Positions 40,133-51,696 of a DNA stretch of 64,000 nt are shown piece after piece. Each line of letters begins with the position of its first letter. Within the stretch, counting starts at the first letter, position 1. The notes beneath the pieces were generated by a model that did no database searches, had not been told where the DNA came from, and saw only the letters and a list, made by a program, of their open reading frames with translations. The stretch is taken from positions 1,240,001 to 1,304,000 of the forward strand of contig JAWNGF010000007.1 of NCBI GenBank assembly GCA_037039685.1, given 5' to 3'. Origin of the DNA: Ceratobasidium sp. AG-K. Taxonomy: Eukaryota; Basidiomycota; Agaricomycetes; Cantharellales; Ceratobasidiaceae. The translations under genes were made by a program, and so were the position numbers.

Positions 40133-41745
40133 AAGTTCCTTGTCATGGCCGTCGTAGTTGAGCTGCGCCTCATTGAAGGATTTCGACAGGAACGCTATAG
40201 GGTGTAGGTATCCATTGTCTTGCCTTTGAGAAAGATTGCCCCCATTGCTACTCCGCTTGCATCCGTTTCCAGAAAAAAGGGTTTCTCAGGGTCAGGATGG
40301 CGTAGTGTGGGCTCCTTGCTAATTTCTGCTTTCAAGGCATCAAAAGCTTCCTGTTGATCCTTCTCCCATTTCCATTTGTTATCCTTTCTTGTTAGGGTTG
40401 TCAAGGGTTTTGCTAAGCGGCTAAAATTTGGTACAAATCTTTGGTAGAAGTTTGCAAATCCTAGGAACGCCTGAACCTGCTTGACCATTTTTGGTTCCTT
40501 CCATTCCTTTATTGCCTTGACCTTCTCTTCCTCCATTGAGATGCCAGAATCACTGATTCCAAGTCCAGTATATGTAAGTTTGGTGACAAAGAATTCGCAT
40601 TTTGGGAGCTTTGCAAATAGGTTTTCATCCAGTAAGATCTTCAGCACCCTCCTGACATCTATAGTATGTTGGCTTCTGTTTTTAGAAAAGACTAGGATGT
40701 TGTCAATGTATACTATGACACATACATTGATAAGGTCGTGGAAGATGTGGTTCATGTATCTTTGGAATATGGCGGGTGCGTTTTTTAGTCCAAACGGCAT
40801 GACAATGTATTTGAACAGGCCTTCTTTGGTTCTGAAAGCTGTCTTCCATTTGTCCCCTTCCCTAATTCTGATATTGTTGAAACCCATGTGCAGATCGATT
40901 TTGGAGAAGATTTTTGCATCCTTGATTTTACCTAGAAGATCTTCCATTAAGGGCTTTGGGAACCTGTTGTCCTTTGTAATGGCGTTCACTCCTCTGAGGT
41001 CTTGGACAAGCCGTAATTGTTGCACTGCTTCTGGGTTCTTTGGATCGATGGGTTTTTTGACAAAAAAACAAGGTGAAGCAATGGGGGATTTGCTGGGTCG
41101 AATCTTCCCGGCGGCAATTTCCTCATCCAGGTATTCCCTTAGCGCAATTGATTTGGCCGGTGAGAGTGGGATAGGTCTGTCTGGTTTTGGAAGTTCAGCC
41201 CCTTCCTTGAAGTTGATGGCACAGTCATATGGGCAATGATCCGGAATTCTCTTGAACCTTTCCTTGCTAAACACATTGGCAAATTCCTTGAATTCTTCTG
41301 GTAGGTCGTCTATTGAGGCCGTTCTTGCTTGTATGGGTTCAGGTCGCCATGATATGTGCTTTGTTTTCCAGTTAATATTGGGGTTTGCCTCTTCTAACCA
41401 TTCAAGTCCTAAAATGAGCTTGGTTTCTCCAGTAGGCATAGCAAAAAAGATTTGTTTGAAGGTTTTTCCCTCTACGTCTAGTACAAGCTTGGCTTTGAAG
41501 TGTATTTGGTGTGAGAGTTCTTTTCCCTGGATGCCAATTACTTTTCATGGAGAGGGAAGCTCAATGAGAGGAATGTTGTTGGAGCGGGCCCAAGAGATGT
41601 CCATAAAGTTCTTAGAAGCTCCTGAATCGATGAGAGTAGGGACTGGTTCTGTGATTCCGGCAATGTTTGTGTAAACAATGGTTGATTTGTTTGTTGCTCT
41701 AAAGTACATTGTTTCCTCTGCTGGTTTTTTGGTCTCTCCACACAC
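40133..41745 (-). pseudogene. Gy1-b pol: protease, RT and part of RNase H, degenerate
   Basis: Begins at 41745 after gag. Protease LIDSGASKNF, then a TGA in the codon that is also TGA in Gy1-a (about 41547). RT blocks run to YIDNILVF (D to N in the active site, near 40710). RNase H FLETDASG is followed by a frameshift near 40230. Not functional. Confidence 0.88.
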
Positions 41746-41747
41746 AG

Positions 41748-43728
41748 TTAGAGGGAGACCCCTTCTTTTCCTGAATCTTCTATGATCGTAGCTTCTCTTC
41801 CCTTTATGCTGGGCTTAGTTGTTATCCATTCCTTGGATGAGCATTTGAGCGAACGGTGACCTTCTTGGGCACACTTCAGGCATCGGTTTGATGTTATTCT
41901 TGCCTTGTATACTTTGTCTGGAAGTCGCTTTGTAGAGGTTTGCCCAGTAGTGGTTGATTGTGGTGTTTTCTTCCCAGTGAATGCCTTGATCTGTTGCAAT
42001 TTCTGGTCGATGGAGATCGCAAGAGTGATCCATTGGTTAAGGTTAAGGTGCCTTTCAGTTCCATCCTGGTTGATAAGGGAAAGTTCAAATCGTGCCAATT
42101 CTGTTTTGATCTCCAGCTTGAGTCCTTCCTTGAATTGGTTGATAAGGGCTTCTTCCCCCCAATTCACATCCACTATGTGAAATCGGAATTCTGTTGCATA
42201 GTTAGCTACTGAGTTGACTTGTTTGCTTTTTCGGATATCGGCTTCCGCCTTAGCCTTCTTGTTAAGGTTGCTAAATTGTTCCATGAAGTGCGCCTTGAAT
42301 GTTTCCCATGACGTTAGGTTTGGATCAGGTACTCCATTGTTCATGGATCAGAGTAGCACCTGTGCCCAATGTGTAGCAGACCTGTTATCCTATTTGAAGT
42401 TGGCAAGTGCTTCTCTAATCCGCTCTTGTCCCGAGCTGTATTGGTTGCCCAACCTGACAAAGTAGCTCTCCATTTGGGTGATGAACATTTCTGCTCCCTC
42501 TCCTTTCTTCCTGTCGAAAGCTTCTGGTCTAGTTACTTTTGGATGCCTGTTTTCCCTTCTGTTGTCAGGGTTTTCAGAAAGCTGACGTAGCCTTTGTTCC
42601 AATTTGTTGAGCCTGGTAGATTCTGCTTTGGGGTGGGGAGGTGATACGGCATGTAGGGATGCTTCATCCATCTGTTTGCGCATGTTGTTGATCGTCTCTT
42701 GCATGGTGTTAATTTGTCCGATTGCAATCCTTCCGTCTCCCCTTAGTCCCTCTAGTCCTTGGGTGACTGCTTCATTCCAGGCTAACTGCGCCTGTCTTGT
42801 GGTGTTAAGGTCTTCCTGTACATTGTTTACCAGTCCTTGTGTGTTCGTGACTTCGTTTCTTAGGCGGATTATGTCTTGCCTGACCAGGACGCTGTTATGT
42901 TCACTGTTTCGTGCAGCAGTAAGGATATCTGTCAGGGTTCCTTGTAGGTTGTTGAGAGAATTGTTGAAGATTTGTTGGTTGTTGGCCAACACTTGAGTAG
43001 ACTGTTCTAACCCGTTGAGTCACCTATTGATTGTTATCCTCATTCCATCAATAATCCTTAAGAGTGCATTGTGTCTTCCAAGGTGAAGATTGTTGAGGTC
43101 GTCAAGATTGCTAATTACTGTCCTACTGCTGGAACTAGAACTTGAGGTGGGAATCCCGGGGATTTCTTGGCCTTCAGTTGTTGTTGGTTGTTGGGAATAC
43201 CCTTGTGGTACATATGGCAGTGCTGGGTTAACAGGTGTCATGGCCGGAGAGTTTATTGGGACCGGACTGGCATTGGTGATAGTTCCCCCAATCTGGGGTA
43301 CTTGAGTGTGGGAAATGTGTGGCATGGGGGGGGGGTCTGATAGGAACAAGGGATAGGCCCCCGTGAGCTTCAGGTTGAGGGGAAAAAAACTGTCTTCTGG
43401 ATCCCATAGGCCATAGTGGACGTGATGGGCCTGGAGTTGCATTTGAGATAGGGATTGCAATTGTGACTGGTGTGGGATTGTTGGTAATATTGCCTGGTTC
43501 TCTAGTAACAATGGTGGGTTCTTCTTGTATGACTGAAACGTTTTCAGCGTTGAATGTTCCAGGCATAGAGGCTTGGCTTTGTGGGCAAGGCCTTGCTGGT
43601 CCTCCAGCTTGTGCTTGTGCAATATCTTGCTTGTTGAGGGAACTTGTAGGTCTTGAGGCCCTACTTGGTCCTCTCCTTATTGATAATGGTGTTGCAAGAT
43701 GCAATCCCGTGTCCTCCTGAATGGACAT
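41748..43728 (-). pseudogene. Gy1-b gag, degenerate
   Basis: Starts ATG at 43728 with the Gy1 gag N-terminus (MSIQEDTGLHLATPLSIRRG). A frameshift lies near 43340, and stops at about 43020 and 42345 break the frame. The capsid region (MFITQMESYFVRLGNQY) and knuckle (CLKCAQEGHRSLKC) are still readable. The slippery heptamer is damaged to AGGAAAA here. Confidence 0.88.
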
Positions 43729-43750
43729 GATTGTTAAGCTTGTTTTGTAA

Positions 43751-44207
43751 TGTTGTAAGCTTCTTCTTAGTGGCTATGAGACAAACCGCAAAGGAGAGTG
43801 GACAGCACTAAGACCTAAGTGACCTCTTGAACCGCAACACACTTAAGTGTCTGTAGGCTCTTGAGGGTAGGGGTGGTTCAAAGTGTCACTCAAAGGGGAT
43901 GTTTTGATGAGACAAAACAAGCTGGGGTTACCAGGCTTGTCGGTTCTCTATATATATTCAGGAAGTGGCCGAGTCATACAAGGTGCAGCCACATGAGTCA
44001 CACAAAACAGCCAGTCAGGAGTGTCCAAGTGAGTCATGCTGTATGAACAGACATGACCCGTACAAAGCACAGCCACATTACACAGTGTAACACAAACAAC
44101 CACAAGAAGGTGGCAATGCCGCAATCGGAAATGGAAACACAATGTAAAGGAGAAAACAGGTGGGCAATGCAACAGGCGAGTCCAATGGAGTGAGTTGGCT
44201 CACGACA
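43751..44207 (-). repeat. Gy1-b 5' LTR
   Basis: Begins TGTTGTAAGC on the plus strand and ends GGCTCACGACA. The self-primer site follows internally at 43748-43737 after two bases. Confidence 0.93.
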
Positions 44208-46954
44208 CACAGATTAATTATAAAAACAGGACAATTGTGTACACAAGCAAGTTCTGCTCAAAGAACTGCCTTGAAGTTCCATCTACACTCCAAAATGCAG
44301 CCGAAACTACATTACCAGAGGAATACAGGGAGTTTGCAGATGTATTCAACGAGTCCAGATTAGAAGAACTCCCACCCCACAGACCAACCAATATTACACT
44401 TGACCTCCTACCAGAAGCCAAACTAAAGCATGGACCCATTTACAAAACATCCCCAGCAGAAGACAAAGAAATGAAGAAAGTACTAGAAACCCTCATTTGG
44501 AGAGGGCACATTCAAATTTCCAAGTCTCCTTTAGCATTGCCAGTTCTGTTTGTCAAAAAACCCCATCCAGAAGATCCAGACAACCCAGAGTTACGCTTTT
44601 GCGTTGACTTTAGGTATGTGAATTCACTGTGCAAATTCAATGCAAGTGGAATACCTCTACTGGACCAATGGTTAAGGGCTCTGGAAGGGTTTGTCATTGG
44701 TACCACTCTGGACTTGGCACAAGGGTTCCATCAAACCCAAATAGCGGCTGGACATGAATGGAAAACAGCGTTCAAGACTCAATATGGCATGTACAAGTGG
44801 AATGTCATGCCCTTTGGCCTCAAAAACGCCCCATCTAGCTTCCAGTCCCTAATGAACTCTATATTCAGGGACATCATGGGGGTCTTTGTACTTGTATACA
44901 TTGATGATATCTTCATCTGTTCCAAAAGAGTTGAAGATCATCCAGGACACATCAAGGAGGTGCTAAAAAGACTAAGGGAACACAAATTAATTGCAAAACT
45001 TAGGAAGTGCAAGCTCCATCAAACTAAACTGGACTGGGTAGGGCTGGTCATTTCCAACAAAGGGATAGAAACAGATCAGGAAAAGGTCACTGCAGCTATG
45101 AATTGGAAAGCCCCTAAGAATGTTAAACAAGTTCAAGAGTTCTTAGGATTTGTCAGTTTCTATTGAAGATTCATTCAAGACTTTGCCGGCAAAGCTAGAC
45201 CTTTGCACAACCTGCTCAAGAAGGACCTAAAGTGGCAATGGACAAGTAGAGAACAAGAATCAATGGATGCACTAAAACAAGCTCTAAAAGTAGCACCTGT
45301 AATGATGCAACCTGATCAGAATAAGGTGTTCTTCCTTGATCAAATGCATCAGGGTTTGCCACAGGAGCAGTTTTGTCGCAAAAGGACAAAGAAGGGAAAT
45401 TGCACCCAGTAGCTTTTCTTTCTAAATCACTAAATCCGGCTGAGCAAAACTATGATATCTTTGATAAAGAACTATTGGCAATCATTAGAGCTTTCAAACA
45501 ATGGTGGCACCTACTTCAAGGCACAGAAAAGGCTGTTCAAGTCATAATGGATCACAAGAACCTGGAATACTTCTCTTTGTCCAAACAGCTGAACCAATGC
45601 CAAATCCGCAGGATGAACTTCCTGGTAGACTTTAACTTCCAAATCATATACAGGCCAGGCAGCCAGAACAAGAAGGCAGACATTCTCTCAAGGCAATACG
45701 ATCTAGAACCTTTGGGGGGGGTAGAGAACCAAGTTCTCCTTAAACCAGACATTTTTATTTTGGCTATTACCCCTGACCAAGAGATCAACAATCTAATCAA
45801 AGAAGCAATCCTTGAAGATCCCAGATTAGACGAAGCTCACAATAAGCTGAGAAACAAAGAAAAGGTCAAAGATTGGGAATACAAAGAAGGACTCCTAATG
45901 TTCAAGGGAAGGATCTTTGTCCCCAGGGATGAAACAGTCAGAAACCTGATATTGGAATCACGCCATGACATTATTACAGCTGGGCATCCTGGACAAGCAA
46001 GAACATTGGAATTAGTCTCAAGAACTTATTACTGGCCATCTATGAAGAAGTTTGTCAACTCTTATGTGTCACACTGTAAAACATGCATTTGAGTTAAACC
46101 ATTGAACCAACTCCCCACAGGACTACTGCGTCCCTTACATATTCCTGAGAGACCTTGGGAGGAGATTTCCTATGACATGATTGTAGGGCTCCCAGAATCA
46201 GAAGCATATGAGGCAATCTTGACAGAAGTGGATTGGTTTTCTAAAATGGCGCACTATCTCCCTTGCAAATCAACGGCCACAGCAGTAGACATAGCCAATA
46301 TCTTTGTTGCAAACATTTGGAAACTTCACAGCATCCCAAAAGCAACAGTCTTGGATAGAGGATCCACTTTTAACTCAAAGTTCATTAGACATCTGTACAA
46401 ACGGTTGGATATAAAACCCACCTTCAGCACAGCTTACCATCCAAGGACAGATGGCCAGTCAGAGTGGGCAAACCAAGTTGTTGAAATCTTTATTAGGGCC
46501 TTTGTCAACCATAGGGAAAACAACTGGGTAGCCCTGCTCCCTAGGGCAGAATTTGCTTACAACAATGGAATCCAAGCATCCACTGGCAAAACACCCTTTC
46601 AGATCTGCCAAGGTTCCAACCCTAGAATTAACATTGGAGAAGAATCAGACTATACTGTTCCTGAAGCTGATACCCATGCGAAATTCCTTTTGAAAGGATA
46701 CAACAAAGTCAAAGCAGCTCTTATTCTAGCAAACCAGTCCTACAAACACTATTTTGATAAAGGAGCTAAAGAACCAGACAAGATAAACCTTGGAGATAGA
46801 GTCTGGCTTAATCATCAGAACATATCCACAGACAGACCTTTGGTAAAACTCTCCCACAAAGTTTTAGGCCCTTACAAGGTACTGGAAAAAGTAGGAACTC
46901 ACACCTTTAAACTGGAATTACCAAAATCAATGAAGATTTATCCTACCTTCCATG
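44208..46954 (+). pseudogene. Gy2-b pol: RT, RNase H and integrase, degenerate
   Basis: Continues the protease-RT linker after Gy1-b. RT keeps LVYIDDIFI (about 44900). TGA at 45164 replaces a Gln codon, a frameshift lies near 45340 around the RNase H active site, and a TGA at 46090-46092 replaces the Arg after CKTCI. Integrase core blocks DMIVGLPESE, LDRGSTFNSKF (first residue changed from Ser) and TDGQSEWANQV follow. The frame is cut by Gy1-c at 46954 within PTFHV; the chromodomain resumes at 54178. Confidence 0.9.
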
Positions 46955-47410
46955 TGTCGTAAGCTTCTTCTTGGTGGCTATGAGACAAGCCGCGATGGAG
47001 AGTGGACGGCACTAAGACCTAAGTGACCTCTTGAACCGCAACACACTTAAGTGTCTGTAGGCTCTTGAGGGTAGGGGTGGTTCAAAGTGTCACTCAAAGG
47101 GGATGTTTTGACGAGACAAAACAAGCTGGGGTTGCCAGGCTTGTTGGTCCTCTATATATAATCAGAAAACGGCCGAGTCATACAAGGTGCAGCCACACGA
47201 GTCAAACATACAAGCCAGTCAGGAGTGTCCATGTGAGTCATGCTGTATGAACAGACATGACTCGTACAAAGCACAGCCGCGTTACACAATGTAACAGAAC
47301 AACCACAAGAAGGCGGCAACGCGGCAAACGGAAACGAGAACGTAACGTAAAGAAGGAGACAGGAGGGCAAGACAACGGGCGAGTCCGATGGAGTGAGCTA
47401 GCTCACGACA
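46955..47410 (-). repeat. Gy1-c 3' LTR (456 bp)
   Basis: Begins TGTCGTAAGC on the plus strand, ends GCTCACGACA, then TTACTCCCCCC, the complement of the purine tract. Confidence 0.95.
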
Positions 47411-47452
47411 TTACTCCCCCCTTAAGAGTCCGTTTGGGGGACCTGAACGGAC

Positions 47453-48217
47453 CTACTGCACGGCACAGTCCCTTTCCTTCTTCAGCATAAAAACTTCCAG
47501 CCCCTCCTCCTCCTCCAAGGTCAGGTCGATGGGATTAAAAACAGTGTTTCCCGGTTCGTCCGAGAACTTCTCCCATTCCTCCCAAGTTTCTTCCTTCGTC
47601 CAGTCCGCCTTGGACCAGTCCAAAACCCTCGCCTGGACCTCCACAAACTCCTTATCCCATTGTCGAACATTGGGTTCTACCTCCTTCCATGCCGACACGT
47701 CCGTCTCCTCCTTCCTCCACCAGTAAGGTTCCCATTCGATTTTTTCCTTCTGGTACCTGCCCCTTTCCATCCTCCAATCGCTTAGGTCCTTCTCGTAGTT
47801 GGCGTCCCAGGCGTCGTTCCATCTAGGTCGGAGCGTTGGCTGCCTTCCGTCGTAGCCTGGGACCCACTCGCTCGAGTACGCTCCTTCTTGTCCCCATTCG
47901 ACCACTCCAAGCATGTGGGTGGAGAGGAGGACAACCTCCGAGACCTGGAATGCGGCGCACCCTCGGCAGACGAATATGTCCTTTCGTAGGAGCTGCATGC
48001 GTGTTGGCCATTTTTTCCCGACCCACTGGAATTCCCCCAAGTCTGAGTGGAGGACGTCGTCCGAGGCCCTGAAGTGCATCCTTCCAGAGCTTTGTTGCGA
48101 CCTCTTGAAGACGTAGAGGGCCGCTCCAGAGTCGAGAATCCTTGCCGTGGCAAAGGCAGGTCCTTCGAGGACGCGGGTGAGGTTGTTGGTAATGGTGGCA
48201 CGGGTGACGGCAGGCAT
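47453..48217 (-). CDS. Gy1-c ORF3: tryptophan-rich protein of unknown function (254 aa)
   Basis: ATG at 48217 (A at -3) to the stop at 47453-47455. It has the same length as in Gy1-a, and all 16 Trp are conserved. The N-terminal half (residues 1-125) contains AALYVFKRSQQ, DLGEFQWVGKKWPTRMQLL, the Cys pair VCRGCAAFQ and MLGVVEWGQEGAY. The C-terminal half is charged and W-rich (WRMERGRYQKEKIEWEPYWW, DWSKADWTKEETWEEWEKF) and ends in an acidic stretch then DCAVQ. No signal peptide, membrane helix, zinc finger or enzyme motif is evident. It overlaps pol by 436 bp in the -1 frame and lies 42 bp from the LTR. Expression could come from a separate or spliced RNA or by reinitiation. Confidence 0.8.
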   Translation of the reverse strand: MPAVTRATITNNLTRVLEGPAFATARILDSGAALYVFKRSQQSSGRMHFRASDDVLHSDLGEFQWVGKKWPTRMQLLRKDIFVCRGCAAFQVSEVVLLSTHMLGVVEWGQEGAYSSEWVPGYDGRQPTLRPRWNDAWDANYEKDLSDWRMERGRYQKEKIEWEPYWWRKEETDVSAWKEVEPNVRQWDKEFVEVQARVLDWSKADWTKEETWEEWEKFSDEPGNTVFNPIDLTLEEEEGLEVFMLKKERDCAVQ

Positions 48218-51200
48218 TGTAGCGGGCAAAAAAGATTTAAAGCGTAGAGTTGAGGGTGTTTCTTGGGATAGTAGCAAGTTTTGCAAGTGACACTACTGGT
48301 TTCGCCGCCTCTGCCTTTTATCCTCCCTGGAGCGTAGTTAGATGGCGTGGGAGCCTCGGGGTGTTGGCGTAGAAGGTCCTTGATGATCTTTGAAAGGTGG
48401 CCAAAATCTTCCGCCCTTTGTTCCGTGTCTTCTTCACTCCCATAGCCCTTCCATCTAACCCTGTAGAAAAGACCATCCTTTGTTTCCTTCCAGTCCAAAA
48501 TCTTCTCTACTTTGTATTCTTCTTCCCCTTCTTCTGTTATGATCGGCGGTGGTCGGGGCTGGTTTCGGCTGAACTCTGTGTCTTCTTTGTAAGGGCTGAG
48601 CAAGTCGATGTGGAAAACAGGGTGCACCCTCATCGTTGTCGGCAAGTCAAGCTCATAAGCGTGTGACCCTATTCTTCGTTTCACAACAAATGGCCCGTGC
48701 TTTTTGTTATCCAGTTTCTTCAATGGCCTTTTTGTCTGAATGTTCTTCCCCAGCAACCATACTAGATCTCCTTCTTGGTACTCATTCCTTGGTTCTTCTT
48801 CTGGGAGCCTTTGGGTTTCCATTGATGCAATTGCTTTGTCGTGGATTTTGCGCCATTTTCCTGTGATGTTGTTTGCTTCTGGGACCGCCGATTCTTCTGC
48901 TGAGATGTTCCACAGTGGTTCCCTCCCGTAGACAATTTCGAAAGGGGAACTACCTGTTACGCGGTGCTTCTGTAGATTATAGCTGAATTCCGCAATTGGT
49001 AATAAGTCCGCCCAATCATCCTGCCGGTAGTTGACAAACGATCGTAGCCAGCCTTCCATCCATTGATTGATTCTCTCCGTTATTCCATCTGTTTGGGGGT
49101 GGTAGGCAGTGCTGAAACCTGGACTAGTTCCAATTTTCTCATAAATGGCTTTCATAAGTTTGGAATTGAAAGTGGTTCCTCGGTCCGAGATTGTGCTCTT
49201 TGGAAAACCATGCAGTTTCCAGACATTCGTGACAAAAAGATTTGCAAGGTCGCTTGCCGTGTGGGATTCTTTGCAGGGTATGAAGTGTGCCATTCTTGAG
49301 AATCGGTCCACCACTACTAAGATGCTATCTGATCCTCTGGATTTTGGCAATTTCACTACGAAGTCGAACGCTATGTCTTCCCATGGTCCTTTTGGAATCT
49401 CCAGAGGCTTGATCGGTACTATCTGCTTTGATCCCTTTGTCCGTTGGCAGGTCTCGCAGGATTCCACGTATCTGTTTATGCTTTGCTTCATTCCTGGCCA
49501 AAAATATCTTCTCGATATTAGTTCCAATGTTCTAGCCTGTCCTTGATGTCCCGCGATTTTTGAGTCGTGATGAACCCGCATGATGGCCAGTCTGGCTTCC
49601 TTATCTTCTGGTACGTAGATCCTTCCCTTGAACCATAATAGTCCCTCCTTAAAATCATAATCCTTGGCGCTGTGTTGTAGGGTTTTTGGTAACGTTTCCC
49701 TCGATTTGCAGATCTCTTTGATTTGGGCTAATCCTTCATCTGTTCCCTGAGCCTCCCTGATAGATTCTATGATGTCTGTGTCTATTTGTCCCCTAAATCC
49801 TTTGAATTTTTTGGCAGATATCATAACCTGTTCGGGTGTTGGGATATCCTCATGGTCTGATCGTCTTGACAACAGGTCCGGTTTTGATGACAGGATTCCA
49901 GGGCGATATATGATGTCAAAGTTATAGGAAGCAAGCAATTGGTGCCATCTTGCGTGTCGACGGTTGAACGTTCTTGCTTCCTTCCAGAATTGTAGGTTCC
50001 TATGATCGGTGTAGATGGTGATAGGATCCTTTGTTCCTTCAAGGTATAGCCTCCAATGCGTTAATGATTCTATGATAGCCATAAGTTCTTTATCGTGGAC
50101 GTCGTAGTTGAGCTGAGCCTCGTTGAAAGACTTTGAAAGAAAAGCAATAGGGTGTAAGTAGCCATCGTCTTGTCTTTGCGACAAGATTGCTCCCATTGCC
50201 ACCCCACTTGCATCTGTTTCCAGGAAAAAGGGTTTGTCAGGGTTTGGATGGCGTAGAGTAGGTTCTTTGCTGATTTCCGTTTTTAGAGCCTCAAAAGCTT
50301 CCTGTTGATCGTTTCCCCATTCCCAATTGTTCTCCTTTCTTGTTAAGGTTGTCAGGGGTTTTGCTAAACGGCTGAAATTCGGAACGAATCTTCTGTAGAA
50401 ATTTGCGAATCCTAGGAACGCCTGAACTTGTTTGACCGTTCTTGGTTCCTTCCATTCCTTTATTGCCTTGACTTTTTCTTCCTCCATTGAGATGCCTGAG
50501 TCGCTGATTCCAAGTCCAGTATATGTCAATTTGGTGACAAAGAATTCGCATTTCAGAAGCTTTGCGAATAGATTTTCTTCCAGCAAGATTTTTAGCACCT
50601 TCCTGACATCCACGGTATGTTGACTTCTGTTCTGAGAGAAGACAAGGATGTCGTCGATATATACTATGACGCATACGTCGATGAGATCATGGAAGATGTG
50701 GTTCATATATCTTTGGAATATGGCTGGCGCGTTTTTTAGTCCAAACGGCATGACGACGTATTCGAATAGGCCTTCTTTTGTTCTGAAAGCTGTCTTCCAT
50801 TCGTCTCCTTCCCTGATTCTGATATTGTTGAAACCCATGCGTAAATCGATTTTGGAGAAAATTTTTGCGTCCTTGATTTTATCCAAGAGGTCTTCCATCA
50901 GCGGCATTGGGAATCTGTCGTCTTTCGTAATGGCGTTTACTCCCCTGAGATCTTGAACAAGTCGTAGTTGGCGTACTGCCCCTGGATTTTTGGGGTCAAT
51001 CGGTTTTTTGACAAAGAAGCAAGGTGACGCAATGGGTGATTTGCTTGGTCGGATCTTCCCTGCTGCGATTTCTTCATCCAAGTATTCTCTCAGTGCAATT
51101 GACTCTGCTGGAGAGAGTGGGATAGGTCTGGCTGGTTTTGGAAGTTCAGCTCCTTCCTTGAAGTCGATGGCGCAGTCGTATGGGCGATGATCAGGGATTC

Positions 51201-51696
51201 TCTTGAATTTTTCTTTGCTGAAGACGTCGGCAAATTCCTTGAATTCTTCGGGCAGGTCGTCTATTGAGGCCGTCCTTGCTTGAATGGCTTCTGTCCGCCA
51301 TGATATGTGTTTTGTTTTCCAATCGATGACAGGGTTCGATTCTTCTAACCATTCCAGTCCGAGGATAAGTTTCGTTTCTCCAGTAGGCATTGCAAAGAAA
51401 ATTTGTTTGAAAGTTCTTCCCTCTACTTCTAGTTCCAGTTTTGCTTTGAAACGTATTTGGTGGGAGAGTTCTTTCCCCTGGATTCCAATTACTCTTCTAG
51501 GCGTGGGAAGTTCCATGAGTGGAATGTTGTTTGATCGAGCCCACGAAATGTCCAGGAAGTTCTTTGATGCTCCAGAATCGATGAGGGTTGGGATAGGTTC
51601 TGTGATTCCGGCAACGTTCGCGTAAACAATGGTAGATTCATTTGTTGCTCTAAAGTACATTGTTTCCATTGCCGGTTTCTTGGTCTCTCCACACAC
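47782..51696 (-). CDS. pol: Gy1-c pol: protease, RT, RNase H, integrase, chromodomain (1304 codons)
   Basis: Open from just after the gag stop. By residue: protease LIDSGASKNFLD (about 37), RT with FEYVVMPFGLKNAPAIFQ and intact YIDDILVF (about 345), RNase H FLETDASGVAMG (about 491), integrase zinc-binding HHCC (about 708-750), core Asp in AFDFVVKLPKS (777), SDRGTTF (835), Glu in TERINQW (872), KLDNKKHGPFVVKRRIGSHAY, chromodomain at about 1058-1098 (YKVEKILDWKETKDG, RVRWKGYGSEED). The last 145 codons (48216-47782) are Ser/Thr/Arg-rich and lie over ORF3, so this tail may be a shadow. There is no ATG at the start; the frame is open upstream to the GGGAAAA heptamer, so a gag-pol fusion is likely. 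Confidence 0.95.
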   Translation of the reverse strand: MCGETKKPAMETMYFRATNESTIVYANVAGITEPIPTLIDSGASKNFLDISWARSNNIPLMELPTPRRVIGIQGKELSHQIRFKAKLELEVEGRTFKQIFFAMPTGETKLILGLEWLEESNPVIDWKTKHISWRTEAIQARTASIDDLPEEFKEFADVFSKEKFKRIPDHRPYDCAIDFKEGAELPKPARPIPLSPAESIALREYLDEEIAAGKIRPSKSPIASPCFFVKKPIDPKNPGAVRQLRLVQDLRGVNAITKDDRFPMPLMEDLLDKIKDAKIFSKIDLRMGFNNIRIREGDEWKTAFRTKEGLFEYVVMPFGLKNAPAIFQRYMNHIFHDLIDVCVIVYIDDILVFSQNRSQHTVDVRKVLKILLEENLFAKLLKCEFFVTKLTYTGLGISDSGISMEEEKVKAIKEWKEPRTVKQVQAFLGFANFYRRFVPNFSRLAKPLTTLTRKENNWEWGNDQQEAFEALKTEISKEPTLRHPNPDKPFFLETDASGVAMGAILSQRQDDGYLHPIAFLSKSFNEAQLNYDVHDKELMAIIESLTHWRLYLEGTKDPITIYTDHRNLQFWKEARTFNRRHARWHQLLASYNFDIIYRPGILSSKPDLLSRRSDHEDIPTPEQVMISAKKFKGFRGQIDTDIIESIREAQGTDEGLAQIKEICKSRETLPKTLQHSAKDYDFKEGLLWFKGRIYVPEDKEARLAIMRVHHDSKIAGHQGQARTLELISRRYFWPGMKQSINRYVESCETCQRTKGSKQIVPIKPLEIPKGPWEDIAFDFVVKLPKSRGSDSILVVVDRFSRMAHFIPCKESHTASDLANLFVTNVWKLHGFPKSTISDRGTTFNSKLMKAIYEKIGTSPGFSTAYHPQTDGITERINQWMEGWLRSFVNYRQDDWADLLPIAEFSYNLQKHRVTGSSPFEIVYGREPLWNISAEESAVPEANNITGKWRKIHDKAIASMETQRLPEEEPRNEYQEGDLVWLLGKNIQTKRPLKKLDNKKHGPFVVKRRIGSHAYELDLPTTMRVHPVFHIDLLSPYKEDTEFSRNQPRPPPIITEEGEEEYKVEKILDWKETKDGLFYRVRWKGYGSEEDTEQRAEDFGHLSKIIKDLLRQHPEAPTPSNYAPGRIKGRGGETSSVTCKTCYYPKKHPQLYALNLFCPLQCLPSPVPPLPTTSPASSKDLPLPRQGFSTLERPSTSSRGRNKALEGCTSGPRTTSSTQTWGNSSGSGKNGQHACSSYERTYSSAEGAPHSRSRRLSSSPPTCLEWSNGDKKERTRASGSQATTEGSQRSDLDGTTPGTPTTRRT

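Larger units (their letters stand above)
38756..44207 (-). mobile_element. Gy1-b: degenerate, internally deleted Gy1 copy
   Basis: LTRs 38756-39212 (3') and 43751-44207 (5'), duplication CACAG (38751-38755 and 44208-44212). It is 5.45 kb compared with 7.2 kb for the intact Gy1-c, because of a deletion joining integrase to ORF3 near 39472. The primer site is at 43737-43748. Inserted in the protease-RT linker of Gy2-b pol. Confidence 0.95.
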
